Source: Candidatus Hennigella equi (GTDB taxonomy: Bacteria > Bacillota_I > Bacilli_A > Mycoplasmatales > Mycoplasmoidaceae). Taken from it: a stretch of DNA of 38,768 bases. Made by a program: the position numbers and the translations under genes. The notes under the pieces are model-generated. The model was not told where the DNA came from and did not search any database. It saw only the letters and a program-made list of their open reading frames with translations. Within the stretch, counting starts at the first letter, position 1; every line of letters begins with the position of its first letter. Where the stretch lies: positions 1 to 38,768 of the forward strand of contig JAGHUK010000036.1 of assembly GCA_018064845.1 (NCBI GenBank), in the 5' to 3' direction. Below are positions 1-10,239 of this stretch, one piece after another.

Positions 1-101
1 GATGGACCACATATAACAATTAATTTACCTTTTTTTAACAACATAAATAAATTAAATCTATTATATATGTAATCTATATCTATATTTATAGTAAATAAAA
101 A
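1..101. other. Left-edge AT-rich stretch, possibly the tail of a plus-strand gene
   Basis: This stretch is AT-rich and holds no gene I can name. In the frame starting at base 1 the plus strand is open for 23 codons until TAA at 70-72, beginning DGPHITINLPFF, so it could be the C-terminal tail of a plus-strand gene that converges on pgk. The open piece is too short to distinguish from chance. The rest of the stretch is mixed A and T with no recognisable site. Confidence 0.2.
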
Positions 102-120
102 TAGAAGGTTATACCTTCTA
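102..120 (-). terminator. Rho-independent terminator of gap-pgk
   Basis: The arms TAGAAGG (102-108) and CCTTCTA (114-120) form a 7-bp stem with loop TTATA. On the minus strand the stem is followed by a T-rich run. It lies seven bases past the pgk stop codon, which is where a terminator of the gap-pgk transcript should be. Confidence 0.7.
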
Positions 121-126
121 TAATTC

Positions 127-1356
127 TTATCCTTTTAGGCCTGGAAGCTTTTCGCCAGCTATAACTGCAAGTGTTGCTCCACCACCAGTAGATATAAAAC
201 TAAAAGCATTTTTATTTGTGAATTTGATAGCAGCTGCTGCTGTGTCACCACCGCCAATTAATGTAAATGCTCCACTAGCAGTTGCTTTAGCAACTTCTTT
301 TGCGATTGTTGCTGTTGAATTTGAGTAATTATTGAATTCACTTACTCCAGTTGGGCCGTTCCAGAAAATAGTTTTGCTTAACTTAATTATCTTTAGATAT
401 TGCTTAATTGTCTTAGGGCCTACATCTAATGCCATAAGTTCCTTAGGGAACTTGTTGATCGAAACATATTCTCCGGGGATGTCTGCATATTCCTTTGCCA
501 CTTTCAAATCAATAGGAAGGATGATTTTATCTTTATGCTTTGCATATAGATCCCTAGCAAAACCTAGCATCTCGGTTTCTACTAGACTCTTTCCCAGATT
601 AATTCCTAGTGCAGCAAGGAATGTGTTTGCCATTCCACCACCGATTAAAACTTGGTTAGATGTTGCCATTAAAGTTTCTAATAACTTTATCTTGTCAGAT
701 ATTTTTGCTCCACCAATAATTGAAGTTATTGGTCTAGTTGCATATTTGTCAAACTTAATAATGTTTTCTAATTCATTTTGAATTAAGAAACCAATACATT
801 TGTTTTTCATTTGCTTTGCAACACCAGCATTAGAAGCATGTCCACGATGGATTGTTGCAAATGCATCATTAACAAATACTTCCCCAAGACTTGCTCAGAA
901 CTTAGCTAATCTTAAGTTATTTTTACTTTCTAGTTTTACTAGTTGTCCTGTCTTTTGATTAATATCTTGGTATCTTGTGTTCTCTAATAAAAAGATTTGG
1001 TTTTGTTTCATATTGCGAACCAAACTTGGAAGTTTTTTATCTCTATTGTCTTTTATAAAGACAACATTGTAACGCGGATACATTCTTTGTAGTGCTTTAG
1101 CAACTATTTTTAGAGATTTCTTTCCAGATTTAATATCTTCAATCTTTTTAATTCTTGAAAGATGGGACAAAAGTATAACTTTTGCCTTGGCTTTTAACAA
1201 ATAATCAATTGTCGGTTTAGCTGCTTGAATTCTAGCTAAACTAGTTATTTTCCCATCCTTGATGGGAACATTGAAGTCAACTCTAACTAAACAACGTTTA
1301 TTTGTCACTTCAGTGTTTTGAAGTGTAGGTATTTTCTTTAATAATGATTTTTCCAT
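127..1356 (-). CDS. pgk: Phosphoglycerate kinase
   Basis: Cytoplasmic glycolytic kinase that transfers phosphate from 1,3-bisphosphoglycerate to ADP, making ATP and 3-phosphoglycerate. The product has 409 residues, normal for the family. Visible family motifs are RVDFNVP near residue 24, FLLENTRY in the place of the usual LLENVRF, FVNDAFATIHRGHAS for substrate binding, GAKISDKI in mid-protein, and GGGDTAAA and STGGGATL in the C-terminal nucleotide-binding lobe. One TGA codon at about 892-894 is read as Trp and would otherwise split the gene. The ATG is one base after the gap stop (TAA-T-ATG) and has no Shine-Dalgarno sequence of its own, so translation probably depends on ribosomes finishing gap. 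Gap and PGK catalyse consecutive steps, which fits one transcript. Confidence 0.97.
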
Positions 1357-1357
1357 A

Positions 1358-2353
<996 letters not shown>

Positions 2354-2365
2354 ATATTACCTCGC

Positions 2366-2388
2366 TTAATAATATTTTATATTATTAA
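2366..2388. promoter_or_regulatory. Inverted repeat in the gap / membrane-protein divergent promoter region
   Basis: The arms TTAATAATAT (2366-2375) and ATATTATTAA (2379-2388) are perfect complements around a TTT spacer. They sit in the 63-bp gap between two divergent starts, and a TATAAA-type box for gap overlaps the repeat. This could be an operator, or AT-rich chance. Confidence 0.4.
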
Positions 2389-2416
2389 AATGTAAAAAAT
2401 CAATTATCATATTATT

Positions 2417-3271
2417 ATGTCAATCGCTGGTTTAGCACTTGTACTAATCACTGTTGCACTCGCTGCGGGAATGATAGTATGTAACAAATGAATTAGAAAA
2501 GTAACAAATTGTTACTTCTTTTGACTTGCTATTGCGGTTTTCTGCCTAACATGATTAATCATGTTTAGATTTCGCTATGATTGAGCGGCATATGGTGAAT
2601 GGATTAAAGAAGGTGGATTTACTGATCCAAGCAGCGAAATACAAAGCCGTGCAATTTCTAAAGCATTTTTATTAGATGTTTGTCCTTTTGCTGCTTTCAC
2701 AATCAATGCTTTATTGATTGTTGACCCAACAAGAAAAGCTGCAAGAGCATTTGCTCCAGCCGCTTTAATTGGTGGTGCATTTACAATAATTGGTGTAATG
2801 TTTGCCGAACCACCAGCAGAACTTACATGGGAATTTATATTTATTGGGATAGCTCCCAACCGTTGTTATTTTATTATGCATTTTATGCAAGTGATGGTTG
2901 CATTAGGGGTTATGCTCAACACACCACGTAATGGCTGAAAAGGTTTCTTAGCTAGTTTATTAGCAACTATATTTATATATAGTTACGTAGGTATTGTTAT
3001 GACAATTACAGGGTGTAGATGATATTGCTCAGGACTAGCAATTAATGATTGAGAATCTGGAGAATATTCGTTTGCTGCGCAAATATTCGGTTTACCACCA
3101 AAACTAGCACCATACATTGCTATTCCGTTATTGTTTGCTTTAGGAGCAGGTTTTATTGCACTTAAAGACTATGTCTTTGGATCTGGTCATTGAGACTATG
3201 GTAATGCATTTAGTAAAAAGTGATATGCATGATATGATTACAAGAAGCACGTAGTGCAAAAGATTTTATAG
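2417..3271 (+). CDS. Multi-pass membrane protein of unknown function
   Basis: The product has 284 residues, of which several long hydrophobic stretches look like six or seven membrane helices. The first is GLALVLITVALAAGMIV at residues 5-21. Others lie around TGA-encoded Trp residues near 36-55, and near residues 70-90, 110-135, 155-170, 175-195 and 230-255. A cytoplasmic-looking segment reads DPTRKAARAFAP. The layout is loosely like the YwaF/DUF5378 type of small integral membrane proteins, but I rely on memory for that and am unsure. It lacks the HGG and related motifs of prolipoprotein diacylglyceryl transferase. There is no Shine-Dalgarno sequence before the ATG. The stop codon is one base before the rbgA ATG, so it is probably co-transcribed with rbgA and rnhB. 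Confidence 0.85.
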
Positions 3272-3272
3272 T

Positions 3273-4088
3273 ATGGAAAAGCAATTGATAAACTGGTTCC
3301 CTGGCCATATGGCTAAAGCCAACAGAAAAATTATGGAATCACTAAAACAAGTAGACCTTGTTTTAGAAGTTGTTGATTGCAGAGCAATCAAAGCAACAGC
3401 AAATCCAGACTTTAGTAAATTAAATAAACCTGTTTTGAAAGTTGCATTAAAGGCAGATATTGGTGATATTAAAAATGTAAAATGACAACCCAACTTGGTT
3501 GTAGGTAGCACTAAAAATAAAAGTTTTAGAAGTGTTTTATTAAATGAGATTAAAAAGATATTAGCTCCTTTAGAAGCTAAAAAGAAAGCTAAAGGTATTG
3601 CAAACCCAACTTTCTACCTTATGGTAGTAGGTTTGCCAAATGTTGGTAAGTCAAGTTTAATTAATTTCTTAGCTAATAAAAATTTAGCGCCTACAGGTAA
3701 CAGGCCTGCAGTAACTAAAACTCAAACTATTATTAAGATTAGTGATAATTTATATTTACAAGATAATCCAGGAGTCTTCTTTAAAAAGATCCAAGATGTA
3801 AAAGAAGGCTATGTGTTAGCATTACTTAATACAATTAAGAAGGAAGTATTGCCTTTAAATGAAATCCTTGAATATTGCTACAACTACATGGCAAATCATT
3901 ATTGGAAACAATTATCAGCATACTATCATCTTGAATATGCATTGCCATATAACGCATTTATAAAGTGATACGCAAGCAAGAGAAACTTTGTGGTATCTAA
4001 CAATCAACCAGACATTACTCGAGCTCAGGATGCGCTATTTGATGATTTTGTTAATGGTAAGATTTGCAAAATAAATTATGAAAACTAA
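3273..4088 (+). CDS. rbgA: Ribosome biogenesis GTPase RbgA (YlqF)
   Basis: Circularly permuted GTPase that acts late in 50S subunit assembly. The 271-residue product is close to the family length. It starts with NWFPGHMAKA, the family's N-terminal signature. DLVLEVVDCRAI follows, then the permuted G4 region, then G1 as GLPNVGKSS near residue 117 and G3 as DNPG near residue 168. A positively charged C-terminal helical domain ends the protein. Oddly, the usual G4 NKxD reads LKAD here, so the first residue of that guanine-specificity motif is changed. Two TGA codons are Trp. It overlaps rnhB by 11 bases, and the rbgA-rnhB pairing is common in Firmicutes and mollicutes, which supports both calls. 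Confidence 0.93.
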
Positions 4089-4710
4089 AAGTGTTGTTAA
4101 CATGTTCATTTATGAACATAAATATCAAAAACTTGGTCATAAACTTATTGCTGGTGTAGATGAAGTTGGAAGAGGATGCTGAGCTGGGCCGGTCGTTGCA
4201 TGTGCATGTATTTTACCAGTAGGCTATGAAAATAAAGCAATCAAGGACTCTAAAGTCCTTTCCATTAAAAAACGCGAGCAATTAGCCAAAATTATAAAAG
4301 AAAATTGTATTGCCTATGCTATTGCATATGTAGATGCGCCTAGAATAGATATTATCAATATTAAAGAAGCAGCTAAAGAAGCCATGGTTAAAGCTTTAAA
4401 CAATTTAAAAGTTAGGCCAACATGTGTATTGGTTGATGCAGAAAATATTCAATTTGCTAAAGCAACAATTGTTCCAATTATTAAAGGAGACGCCAAGTCT
4501 ACCTCAATTGCAGCAGCCAGTATTGTCGCTAAAGTTTATCGTGATAAGATCTTAGATGATCTTGACAAGCAATACCCTCAGTATGGCTTTGCTAAAAACA
4601 AAGGTTATGGCACAATTGTACATCTTAATGCTCTAAAGCATTATGGGCCAGTAAAATCAATTCATCGTTTTAGTTATAAACCTGTAAAACAAGTAATAAA
4701 AAACAACTAG
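4078..4710 (+). CDS. rnhB: Ribonuclease HII
   Basis: Endonuclease that cuts RNA in RNA-DNA hybrids and at single ribonucleotides in DNA. The 210-residue product shows the four-acid active site: GVDEVGRG (Asp 28, Glu 29), LVDAEN (Asp 120) and KGDAKS (Asp 138), followed by the signature SIAAASIVAKVYRD. The segment after GVDEVGRG has a TGA-encoded Trp (GCWAGPVVA). The start ATG lies inside the last codons of rbgA, an 11-base overlap implying translational coupling. Its stop TAG shares the CTAG palindrome with the stop of the converging minus-strand gene. Confidence 0.95.
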
Positions 4711-4726
4711 TTCTTAGTTGTTTTTT
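4698..4726. terminator. Bidirectional terminator overlapping both convergent stop codons
   Basis: A 12-bp stem, AAAAAACAACTA (4698-4709) paired with TAGTTGTTTTTT (4715-4726), with a 5-base loop. It ends in T-runs on both strands and contains the stops of rnhB (4708-4710) and of the opposing gene (4707-4709). It can serve both transcripts. Confidence 0.85.
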
Positions 4727-5204
4727 CTTCTGGTTTCTTTTTGCTTTTTTGTTTTTCTAGAATGTCTCTACGTTCTTGAGCGTTTATGTATCCTAGTTTT
4801 TTATATCACTTTAGTGTTTTCTTATCAAGCTTAAGCATGTTAACTTTTAAAGCTTTAGCTTTGTTTTCTCTAAACTTAGGTGATTTAAAGTACAGTTCTT
4901 GAGTTTTGTAGAATTTACCAATATCAAATCAACAATATAAGAATGTTCCTACTAGAGCACCGGCCGAAATAACAGAAGCTAACACAGTTAAAGCAATTTG
5001 ATAAGGTTCTTTAGGATCAACTGTTGGTGTAAAACCTTCATCTGGATTTCATGAATAGTTCGAGAAATAGAACATTGCTGAGCATCCTGCTAAGATTACA
5101 ACCATAAGAAGGAAAACTAATCATAGTTTTCTTTTATATCTTTTTCTGCCCTTAATACTGTAATGGACAGATTCATCAAATTTAATTTTATTTTTCTTTT
5201 TCAT
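4707..5204 (-). CDS. Small two-helix membrane protein of unknown function
   Basis: The 165-residue product has a very basic N-terminus (MKKKNKIKF), a first membrane helix around residues 28-46 (LVFLLMVVILAGCSAMF), a short outside loop with Trp and several prolines, a second helix around residues 73-95 (ALTVLASVISAGALVGTF), and a highly charged lysine-rich cytoplasmic tail. The Cys in LAGCSAM resembles a lipobox, but it is followed by more hydrophobic residues and a second helix, so I read it as a membrane helix rather than a lipoprotein signal. Four TGA codons encode Trp. The ATG is one base after the proS stop without its own ribosome site, so it is probably the last gene of the suf-proS transcript. 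I do not recognise the family. Confidence 0.8.
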
Positions 5205-5205
5205 T

Positions 5206-6621
5206 TTAGTATGCCCTAGCAAAATAAATTAAATGCGTTGCAGGTTTGCCTGTATAAAAACAAGTTTTATCTTTTACACCCGCTTGCTTAATACATCTTG
5301 CTGTAGCTCCGGTTAATTCTTTTATCTTCTTTTCATTTTCAATTGTGTCATCAAAATAGCATAATGCTATTTTTTTATTATTAATCACTTCTTTAAATTT
5401 ATTGAAGTTATCTACTTCTACAATTGAAGATTGTAATCTGTTGTTAGCAGTATTGTATAAGTTTGCTTGGTATTCCTTGATTGCTGTAGTTAAATGTTTA
5501 GCTAAAGCTTTTAGACCAATTTTAACTTTGTCGTTGCTATCTCTTCTAATGAATGTAACTTCGTTAGCTTCAATTTCTTGTGTACCAACTGCCAAGCAGA
5601 AAGGAACACCTTGAACTTGGTATTTGTTAATCTTAAACCCAAATGATTTATCGCTATCATCGACAATTACTCTATATTTGTCACCAAGTGTCTTTTTTAA
5701 TATCTTCACATAGTTATTTGTTGCTTTATCGTTAGCGTTAACTACAATAATAGCGATTTGTGTTGGCGCAATTTTAAATGGTAGGATTAGACCGTTGTCA
5801 TCACTATGGCTCATAATCAAACCACCAATGATTCTTGTAGAAATTCCGGCAGATGTTTGATGAACAACATCAAACTTATTATCTCTAGTTTGGTATTTTA
5901 CGTCGTAAGCTCTTGCAAAGTTTTGACCTAAATAGTGACTAGTTGCACATTGCAATGCTTGTCCATCTTGCATTAGCGCTTCAAGTGTATAAGTGTTTTC
6001 TGCTCCAGCGAATCTTTCATTAACAGTTTTTTCACCTACCAACACTGGCATGCATAAATAATCTTCTACGAAGTTTTTATAAACTTCCAAAGTTTTTAAA
6101 GTTTGTTTTACAGCTTCATCTTTAGTTGCATGAGCAGTATGTAGTTCTTGTCAGTGGAATTCTGTGTTTCTTAAAAAAGGTCTAGTATTTTTCTCGCAAC
6201 GGCATACTGAACATCATTGGTTGTATAAAACTGGAAGATCATTAAATGATCTGATTTGAGATTTAAAAACTTGGCAGAAACTAATTTCAGATGTTGGTCT
6301 AACAACTAATGGTTCAGCCAATTCACCTTTTTTGTTTGTTGAAACAGTAAATAGTTCTGGTGCAAAACCTTCAACATGCTCTTTTTCTTTTAGAAAGTCT
6401 GCTTGTCTAATAAATAATGGAAGTTGAACATTTTTAACATTCATTTTTGCAAATTGTTTATCAATTTCATTTCTAATTGATTCTCAAATTGCTCATCCAT
6501 TAGGCAAAAAGAACATAGTTCCTTTTACTGGAGCATATTCAACTAATTTAGCCTCTTTAATAACTGATGTATATCAGTCAGCAAAGTTTGTTTGTCTTGC
6601 AATGATATTTTTGTTTTTCAT
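5206..6621 (-). CDS. proS: Prolyl-tRNA synthetase (short, archaeal/eukaryal-like type)
   Basis: Class II aminoacyl-tRNA synthetase charging tRNA-Pro. The 471-residue product lacks the large inserted editing domain of the long bacterial type. Motif 1 lies in the FFLPNGWAIWESI segment, motif 2 in RNTEFHWQELHTAHA, and motif 3 in SDDNGLILPFKIAP. The anticodon-binding domain follows (QIAIIVVN), then a C-terminal zinc-type domain ending RAY. Several TGA codons are Trp, including those at motif 2. A TATAAT box at 6629-6634 (minus strand) lies 7 nt before the ATG with no Shine-Dalgarno sequence, so the gene may have its own leaderless transcript in addition to readthrough from sufB 14 bases upstream. 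Confidence 0.95.
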
Positions 6622-6628
6622 ACTATAT

Positions 6629-6634
6629 ATTATA
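6629..6634 (-). promoter_or_regulatory. -10 box for a leaderless proS transcript
   Basis: TATAAT on the minus strand, seven bases before the proS ATG and just after the sufB stop. A start site 6-7 nt downstream would put the 5' end at or next to the ATG. No clear -35 was seen. Confidence 0.45.
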
Positions 6635-6635
6635 T

Positions 6636-8006
6636 TTATTTAAAATCTTCATTTAATAATCTGTTTAGTTCTACAGCATATTCCATAGGAAGTTGTTCAG
6701 TAAATGGTTCAAGGAAGCCTAAAGATAACATATTTTTAGCTTGTCTGTCATCTAATCCTTTTGTGTTTAGATAATACATTTTTTCTTTATCTAATTGAGT
6801 AACCTTTGCTTCATGTTTAATAAAACTTGTTTTATTTTCTATTGTTTCTAGTGGGATAGTTCTACTAACTGACTTATTATCAAGTAGAAGTGTATCACAC
6901 ACAACTTCGGCATGACAGTGATGAGCATTTTTTAGAATCTTAACTTCACCACGATAATCAGCTCTTCCACCATCGTGTGCAATCGATTTAGCTAAAATAC
7001 TACTTCTAGTGTATGGAGCAAGATGTATCATCTTGGCACCAGCATCATGGATGACACCTTGATGAGCTAAGGCAATTGAAATACACTTACCACGAGCATG
7101 TGAACCAGCCAAGATTGTTGCTGGATATTTCATATTTAGTTTAGAACCAATGTTGCCATCAACTCATTCCATGATTGCATTTTCTTGACAAATTGCTCTT
7201 TTAGTGACTAAGTTTAACACATTGTCAGACCAGTTTTGAATTGTGGTGTAACGACATGTGGCACCTTTATTAATAAACACTTCAACTACTGCAGCATGTA
7301 AGTTGTTTTTATCATAGATAGGAGCAGTACATCCTTCAATGTATGATAATGAAGCTTTGTCTTCAACAACAATTAGTGTTCTTTCAAATTGACCCATTTG
7401 TCTTGTGTTGATTCTAAAGTAAGCTTGTAGCGGTTTGTCTAGTTTTACTCCTTTAGGAATATAGATGAAACTACCGCCAGATCAAACTGCAGTATTTAAA
7501 GCTGCATATTTATTGTCACTTGCAGGGACTAATCTACCAAAATATTTTTTTACTATTTCTGGGCAAATTTGTAAAGCTTTTTCAATATTACAAAAGATTA
7601 CCTTTTGTTTAGCTAGTTCTTCTTGAATTTTATTGTAAACAACTTCTGAGTCATATTGATTGTTTACACCAGATAAGAATTTTGCTTCGGCTTCTGTAAC
7701 TTTTAGTTTCTTAAATGTGTCTTTTATCTTTTGAGGTACATCTTTTCAGTCATTGGTCATTTTTGATGCATTAGATACATAGTATGTATATTCATCAAAA
7801 TCAATGTGGCTTAAGTCTGGTCCTCACTTTGGGTTTTTAAGTTTTTTAAATAATTTAAAAGCATCTAAACGTTTTTGCAACATTCAGGTTGGTTCGTTCT
7901 TGCTTCTGCTTATGGCTTTAATGACTTGTTCATTAAGTCCTCTTTTGAAGGCAAACTTATTTTTGATGGTGTCATGAAAACCATATTTGTATTTTTTATT
8001 TTTCAT
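6636..8006 (-). CDS. sufB: Fe-S cluster assembly scaffold SufB
   Basis: SufB forms the scaffold of the SufBCD complex on which Fe-S clusters are built. The 456-residue product matches the usual length. Recognisable parts are the N-terminal [22 protein letters not shown] in the usual NEPEWML position, GPDLSHIDF, the beta-helix core with [14 protein letters not shown] and [11 protein letters not shown], and the C-terminal [21 protein letters not shown] segment shared with SufD. The cysteine in SYIEGC matches the family's conserved SYIEGCTAP segment. TGA codons are Trp, for example in EPTWML. The start overlaps the end of sufU by 11 bases, so the two are translationally coupled. Confidence 0.95.
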
Positions 8007-8430
8007 AACTATCTATTGCCTTTTCAATGGCTTGAATACCAGTCATTGCACATTTAACTCTATTTGCTTGCTTGTTTACATTTTTATAAACTATAAGTTT
8101 ACCTAATAGTTTTTTGTCAAACTTTTTGCCAAGGATCATTCCTAAATAATTGGCAATGATTTTCTTAGCTTGCGCTACTGTTTTACCAATAATTTCATCA
8201 ACTAATAAATCTGTACTTGAGGTACATATTGCACAACCAATACCAGAAAATTTAGCGTCTTTAACTTTACCGTTTTGAATTAAAACATAGCCATCAATGT
8301 TATCTATGCATGATGGGCTGTCATTATGGCCATAAAGGTATTTACCTTTTGGTTTTCCTTCAACCTTATTAGAAGGAGATTCATAATGGTCAATAATTAA
8401 TTCTTTTGCTAATTCATTGCTAATTTCCAT
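7996..8430 (-). CDS. sufU: SufU-type sulfur acceptor for Fe-S cluster assembly
   Basis: Accepts sulfur from SufS and passes it to the SufB scaffold in Gram-positive type SUF systems. The 144-residue product has the three conserved cysteines and an aspartate of the SufU/IscU family: SPSCID near residue 41, GIGCAICTSS near residue 66, and RVKCAMTG near residue 128. The extra residues between the second and third cysteines are typical of SufU rather than IscU. A strong ribosome site, AGGAGGAG, sits just before the ATG and overlaps the end of sufS. The gene lies between sufS and sufB and overlaps sufB by 11 bases. Confidence 0.92.
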   Translation of the reverse strand: MEISNELAKELIIDHYESPSNKVEGKPKGKYLYGHNDSPSCIDNIDGYVLIQNGKVKDAKFSGIGCAICTSSTDLLVDEIIGKTVAQAKKIIANYLGMILGKKFDKKLLGKLIVYKNVNKQANRVKCAMTGIQAIEKAIDSYEK

Positions 8431-8438
8431 AACTCCTC

Positions 8439-9638
8439 CTATAGGATAATTTCGTCACCCTTTTTAAATTTTTTAAGAAGTTTAACGAATTTATCAATTT
8501 CTTCCTTAGTGTTATAAAAATACAGACTAAGTCTAACTGCAGCTTGAGTCTTGATAATGTGGTGCGCTAGTTTAGCACAACTTAATCCTGCACGACAAAT
8601 AACACCTTTTGTTCCTAATCAACTAGCAAGGTCTTGGGCATGAACTTTATTAATATTAAAGTAAATAATCGCCTCTGGTTCTTGCTTGTTGTAAACAACA
8701 ATGTTTTTAATTTGTGCTAATTGTTTTACAAAATATTTTTTTAAGTCGTGTTGATATTTAGATATGTTATTGAAGCCGATTTTATTTAAATAATCAATAG
8801 CAGCTTCTCATCCAAAAATTTGAGCAAGTGGCAATGTTCCACCTTCAAATTTATCAACATTGTTATACAAAACATAGTTTTCTTTGTCAATAGATTGGTT
8901 CATTCCTCCACCATATTTTAGAGGTTGAAGTAATGATAATCATTTGTCAGCCATATAAACAATGCCTAAACCTGTTGGCCCAAGTAGTTTGTGGCAACTG
9001 CATGCGATAAAGTCAATGCCACATGTGACATCGATTTTATGATGTGGTAAATATTGAGCTGCATCCATCACAATAATAATATTTGGGTTAAGCTTTTTAG
9101 CTTGTTTTACTAAAGTAACATAATCAATGTTGTTGCCTAGAATGTTGCTGCTTCCTGCAAAAGCAATAACTTTAGTGTTACGTGTAATTGCCTTTAAATA
9201 AGATTCAGCGGTTGGTATTTTGCCTTCATCGACATATTTAAGTTTGAAACAACCTTGTTTTGCTAATCTAATTCAAGGTAATAAGTTAGAAGCGTGTTCA
9301 AGCTTAGAAATTAAAACTTCTTGTTTTGGTTTTATAAAACCATTAGCAATACCATAAGCAATTAAGTTTAATCCTTCAGTTGCACCTGAAGTGAAAACAA
9401 TATTGCTTGCTTTAGCATTAAATAATTTAGCTGTTTTGTTTCTAATAGCTTGGACTTTGGATGTAGTTTTGAAAGCAATAGCTGAATCGCTATTATGTGT
9501 GTTGGTTCCATAATTAATGTAATAATTGCTTATAGCATCAATGACAGATTGAGGTTTTAAGCTAGTTGCTGCAGAATCAAAATAAAGCAACTTTGGATGT
9601 TTTGTTATTCAAGGGAAATCTTTTCTAACATTATTCAT
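8439..9638 (-). CDS. sufS: Cysteine desulfurase SufS
   Basis: PLP enzyme that takes sulfur from cysteine for Fe-S cluster building and other thio-modifications. The 399-residue product shows the class V aminotransferase fold markers: YFDSAATSLKP near the N-terminus, FTSGATEGLNLIAYG, IIIVMDAAQYLPH with the PLP-contacting Asp, and CSCHKLLGPTG with the PLP lysine. The persulfide cysteine is probably the one in RAGLSCAKL, where the family usually has RAGHHCAQ. The start overlaps the sufD-like gene by 8 bases, with a GGAGGG ribosome site inside that gene. TGA codons encode Trp at DFPWITKHP and elsewhere. Confidence 0.95.
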
Positions 9639-10239
9639 AGTTGCCCTCCATTAATGATCTTATATCTTTAGTTATATTAATTTTGTAATGTGAAAGATAT
9701 GGATTTAAATCATTGATAAAACTATCAATTAAAAATTGATATGCTTCTAAAGAACTTAATCCTTTAGTGTTCAAGTAGAAAATAATTTCAGGATCTACTT
9801 GTCCAATATTAACTGTGTGCTTTGCAACAATATCATCAATATTAATATCTAAGCAAGGCAATGCTTGAATTAATGATTCATTGTCAAAGATTAAACCATC
9901 AATTACTTGGTTAATAATGTTTTTGTGTGTTTTAGTTTGACAATTAGAAACACAATTAACTTTAATTGTTGCTTTATTATTTGCTAACGCTTTAACATAA
10001 ATATTACTTTGCGAATTATTGCCATTATGATTCAAATTAATATTAATAACTTTCGTTTTGTTGCTTGATAAAACTAAACAATAAATATTCAGAATATTTT
10101 CATTTTTTAGATTGATGTTAATATTTTTGCAAACATCTGATGAGCTGTTTGCTACAAGGTAAAAATTGGCTTTTTGGTTATCAAATAAGTCATATTTTTC
10201 GTCTATACTTTTGTTTTTTAAATAGACATTAGAAAACAT
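9631..10239 (-). CDS. sufD: Short SufD-like scaffold partner
   Basis: The 202-residue product is about half the length of a normal SufD. The clearest family signal is in the C-terminal half: KHTVNIGQVDPEIIFYLNTKGLSSLEA matches the SufB/SufD consensus HGATVGQLDEEALFYLRSRG. The middle has the repeating beta pattern of a shortened beta-helix (NININLKNENILNIYC, KVININLNHN, IYVKALANN). The long N-terminal domain of SufD is missing. Position between sufC and sufS, and overlaps of 11 and 8 bases with them, support the role. It could pair with SufB in a slimmed SufBC2D complex. The frame is intact, so it is a compact gene rather than a broken one. Confidence 0.78.
   Translation of the reverse strand: MFSNVYLKNKSIDEKYDLFDNQKANFYLVANSSSDVCKNININLKNENILNIYCLVLSSNKTKVININLNHNGNNSQSNIYVKALANNKATIKVNCVSNCQTKTHKNIINQVIDGLIFDNESLIQALPCLDINIDDIVAKHTVNIGQVDPEIIFYLNTKGLSSLEAYQFLIDSFINDLNPYLSHYKINITKDIRSLMEGNYE

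Noticed and set aside
332-781. Plus-strand open frame opposite pgk
   Set aside because: It is antisense to conserved pgk sequence, has no ribosome site and has no family resemblance.
127-1356. pgk, and many other genes, as broken by in-frame TGA stops
   Set aside because: The TGA codons fall where the families have Trp or tolerate it, reading continues with conserved motifs (such as WYDNE in gap), and RF1 is present. Genetic code 4 explains all of them.
2417-3271. Prolipoprotein diacylglyceryl transferase (lgt)
   Set aside because: It is a membrane protein of suitable length, but the HGG and other Lgt signature residues are not present.
9631-10239. sufD-like gene as a pseudogene remnant
   Set aside because: The frame is uninterrupted, starts and stops overlap both neighbours in a coupled fashion, and the family C-terminal signature is intact.
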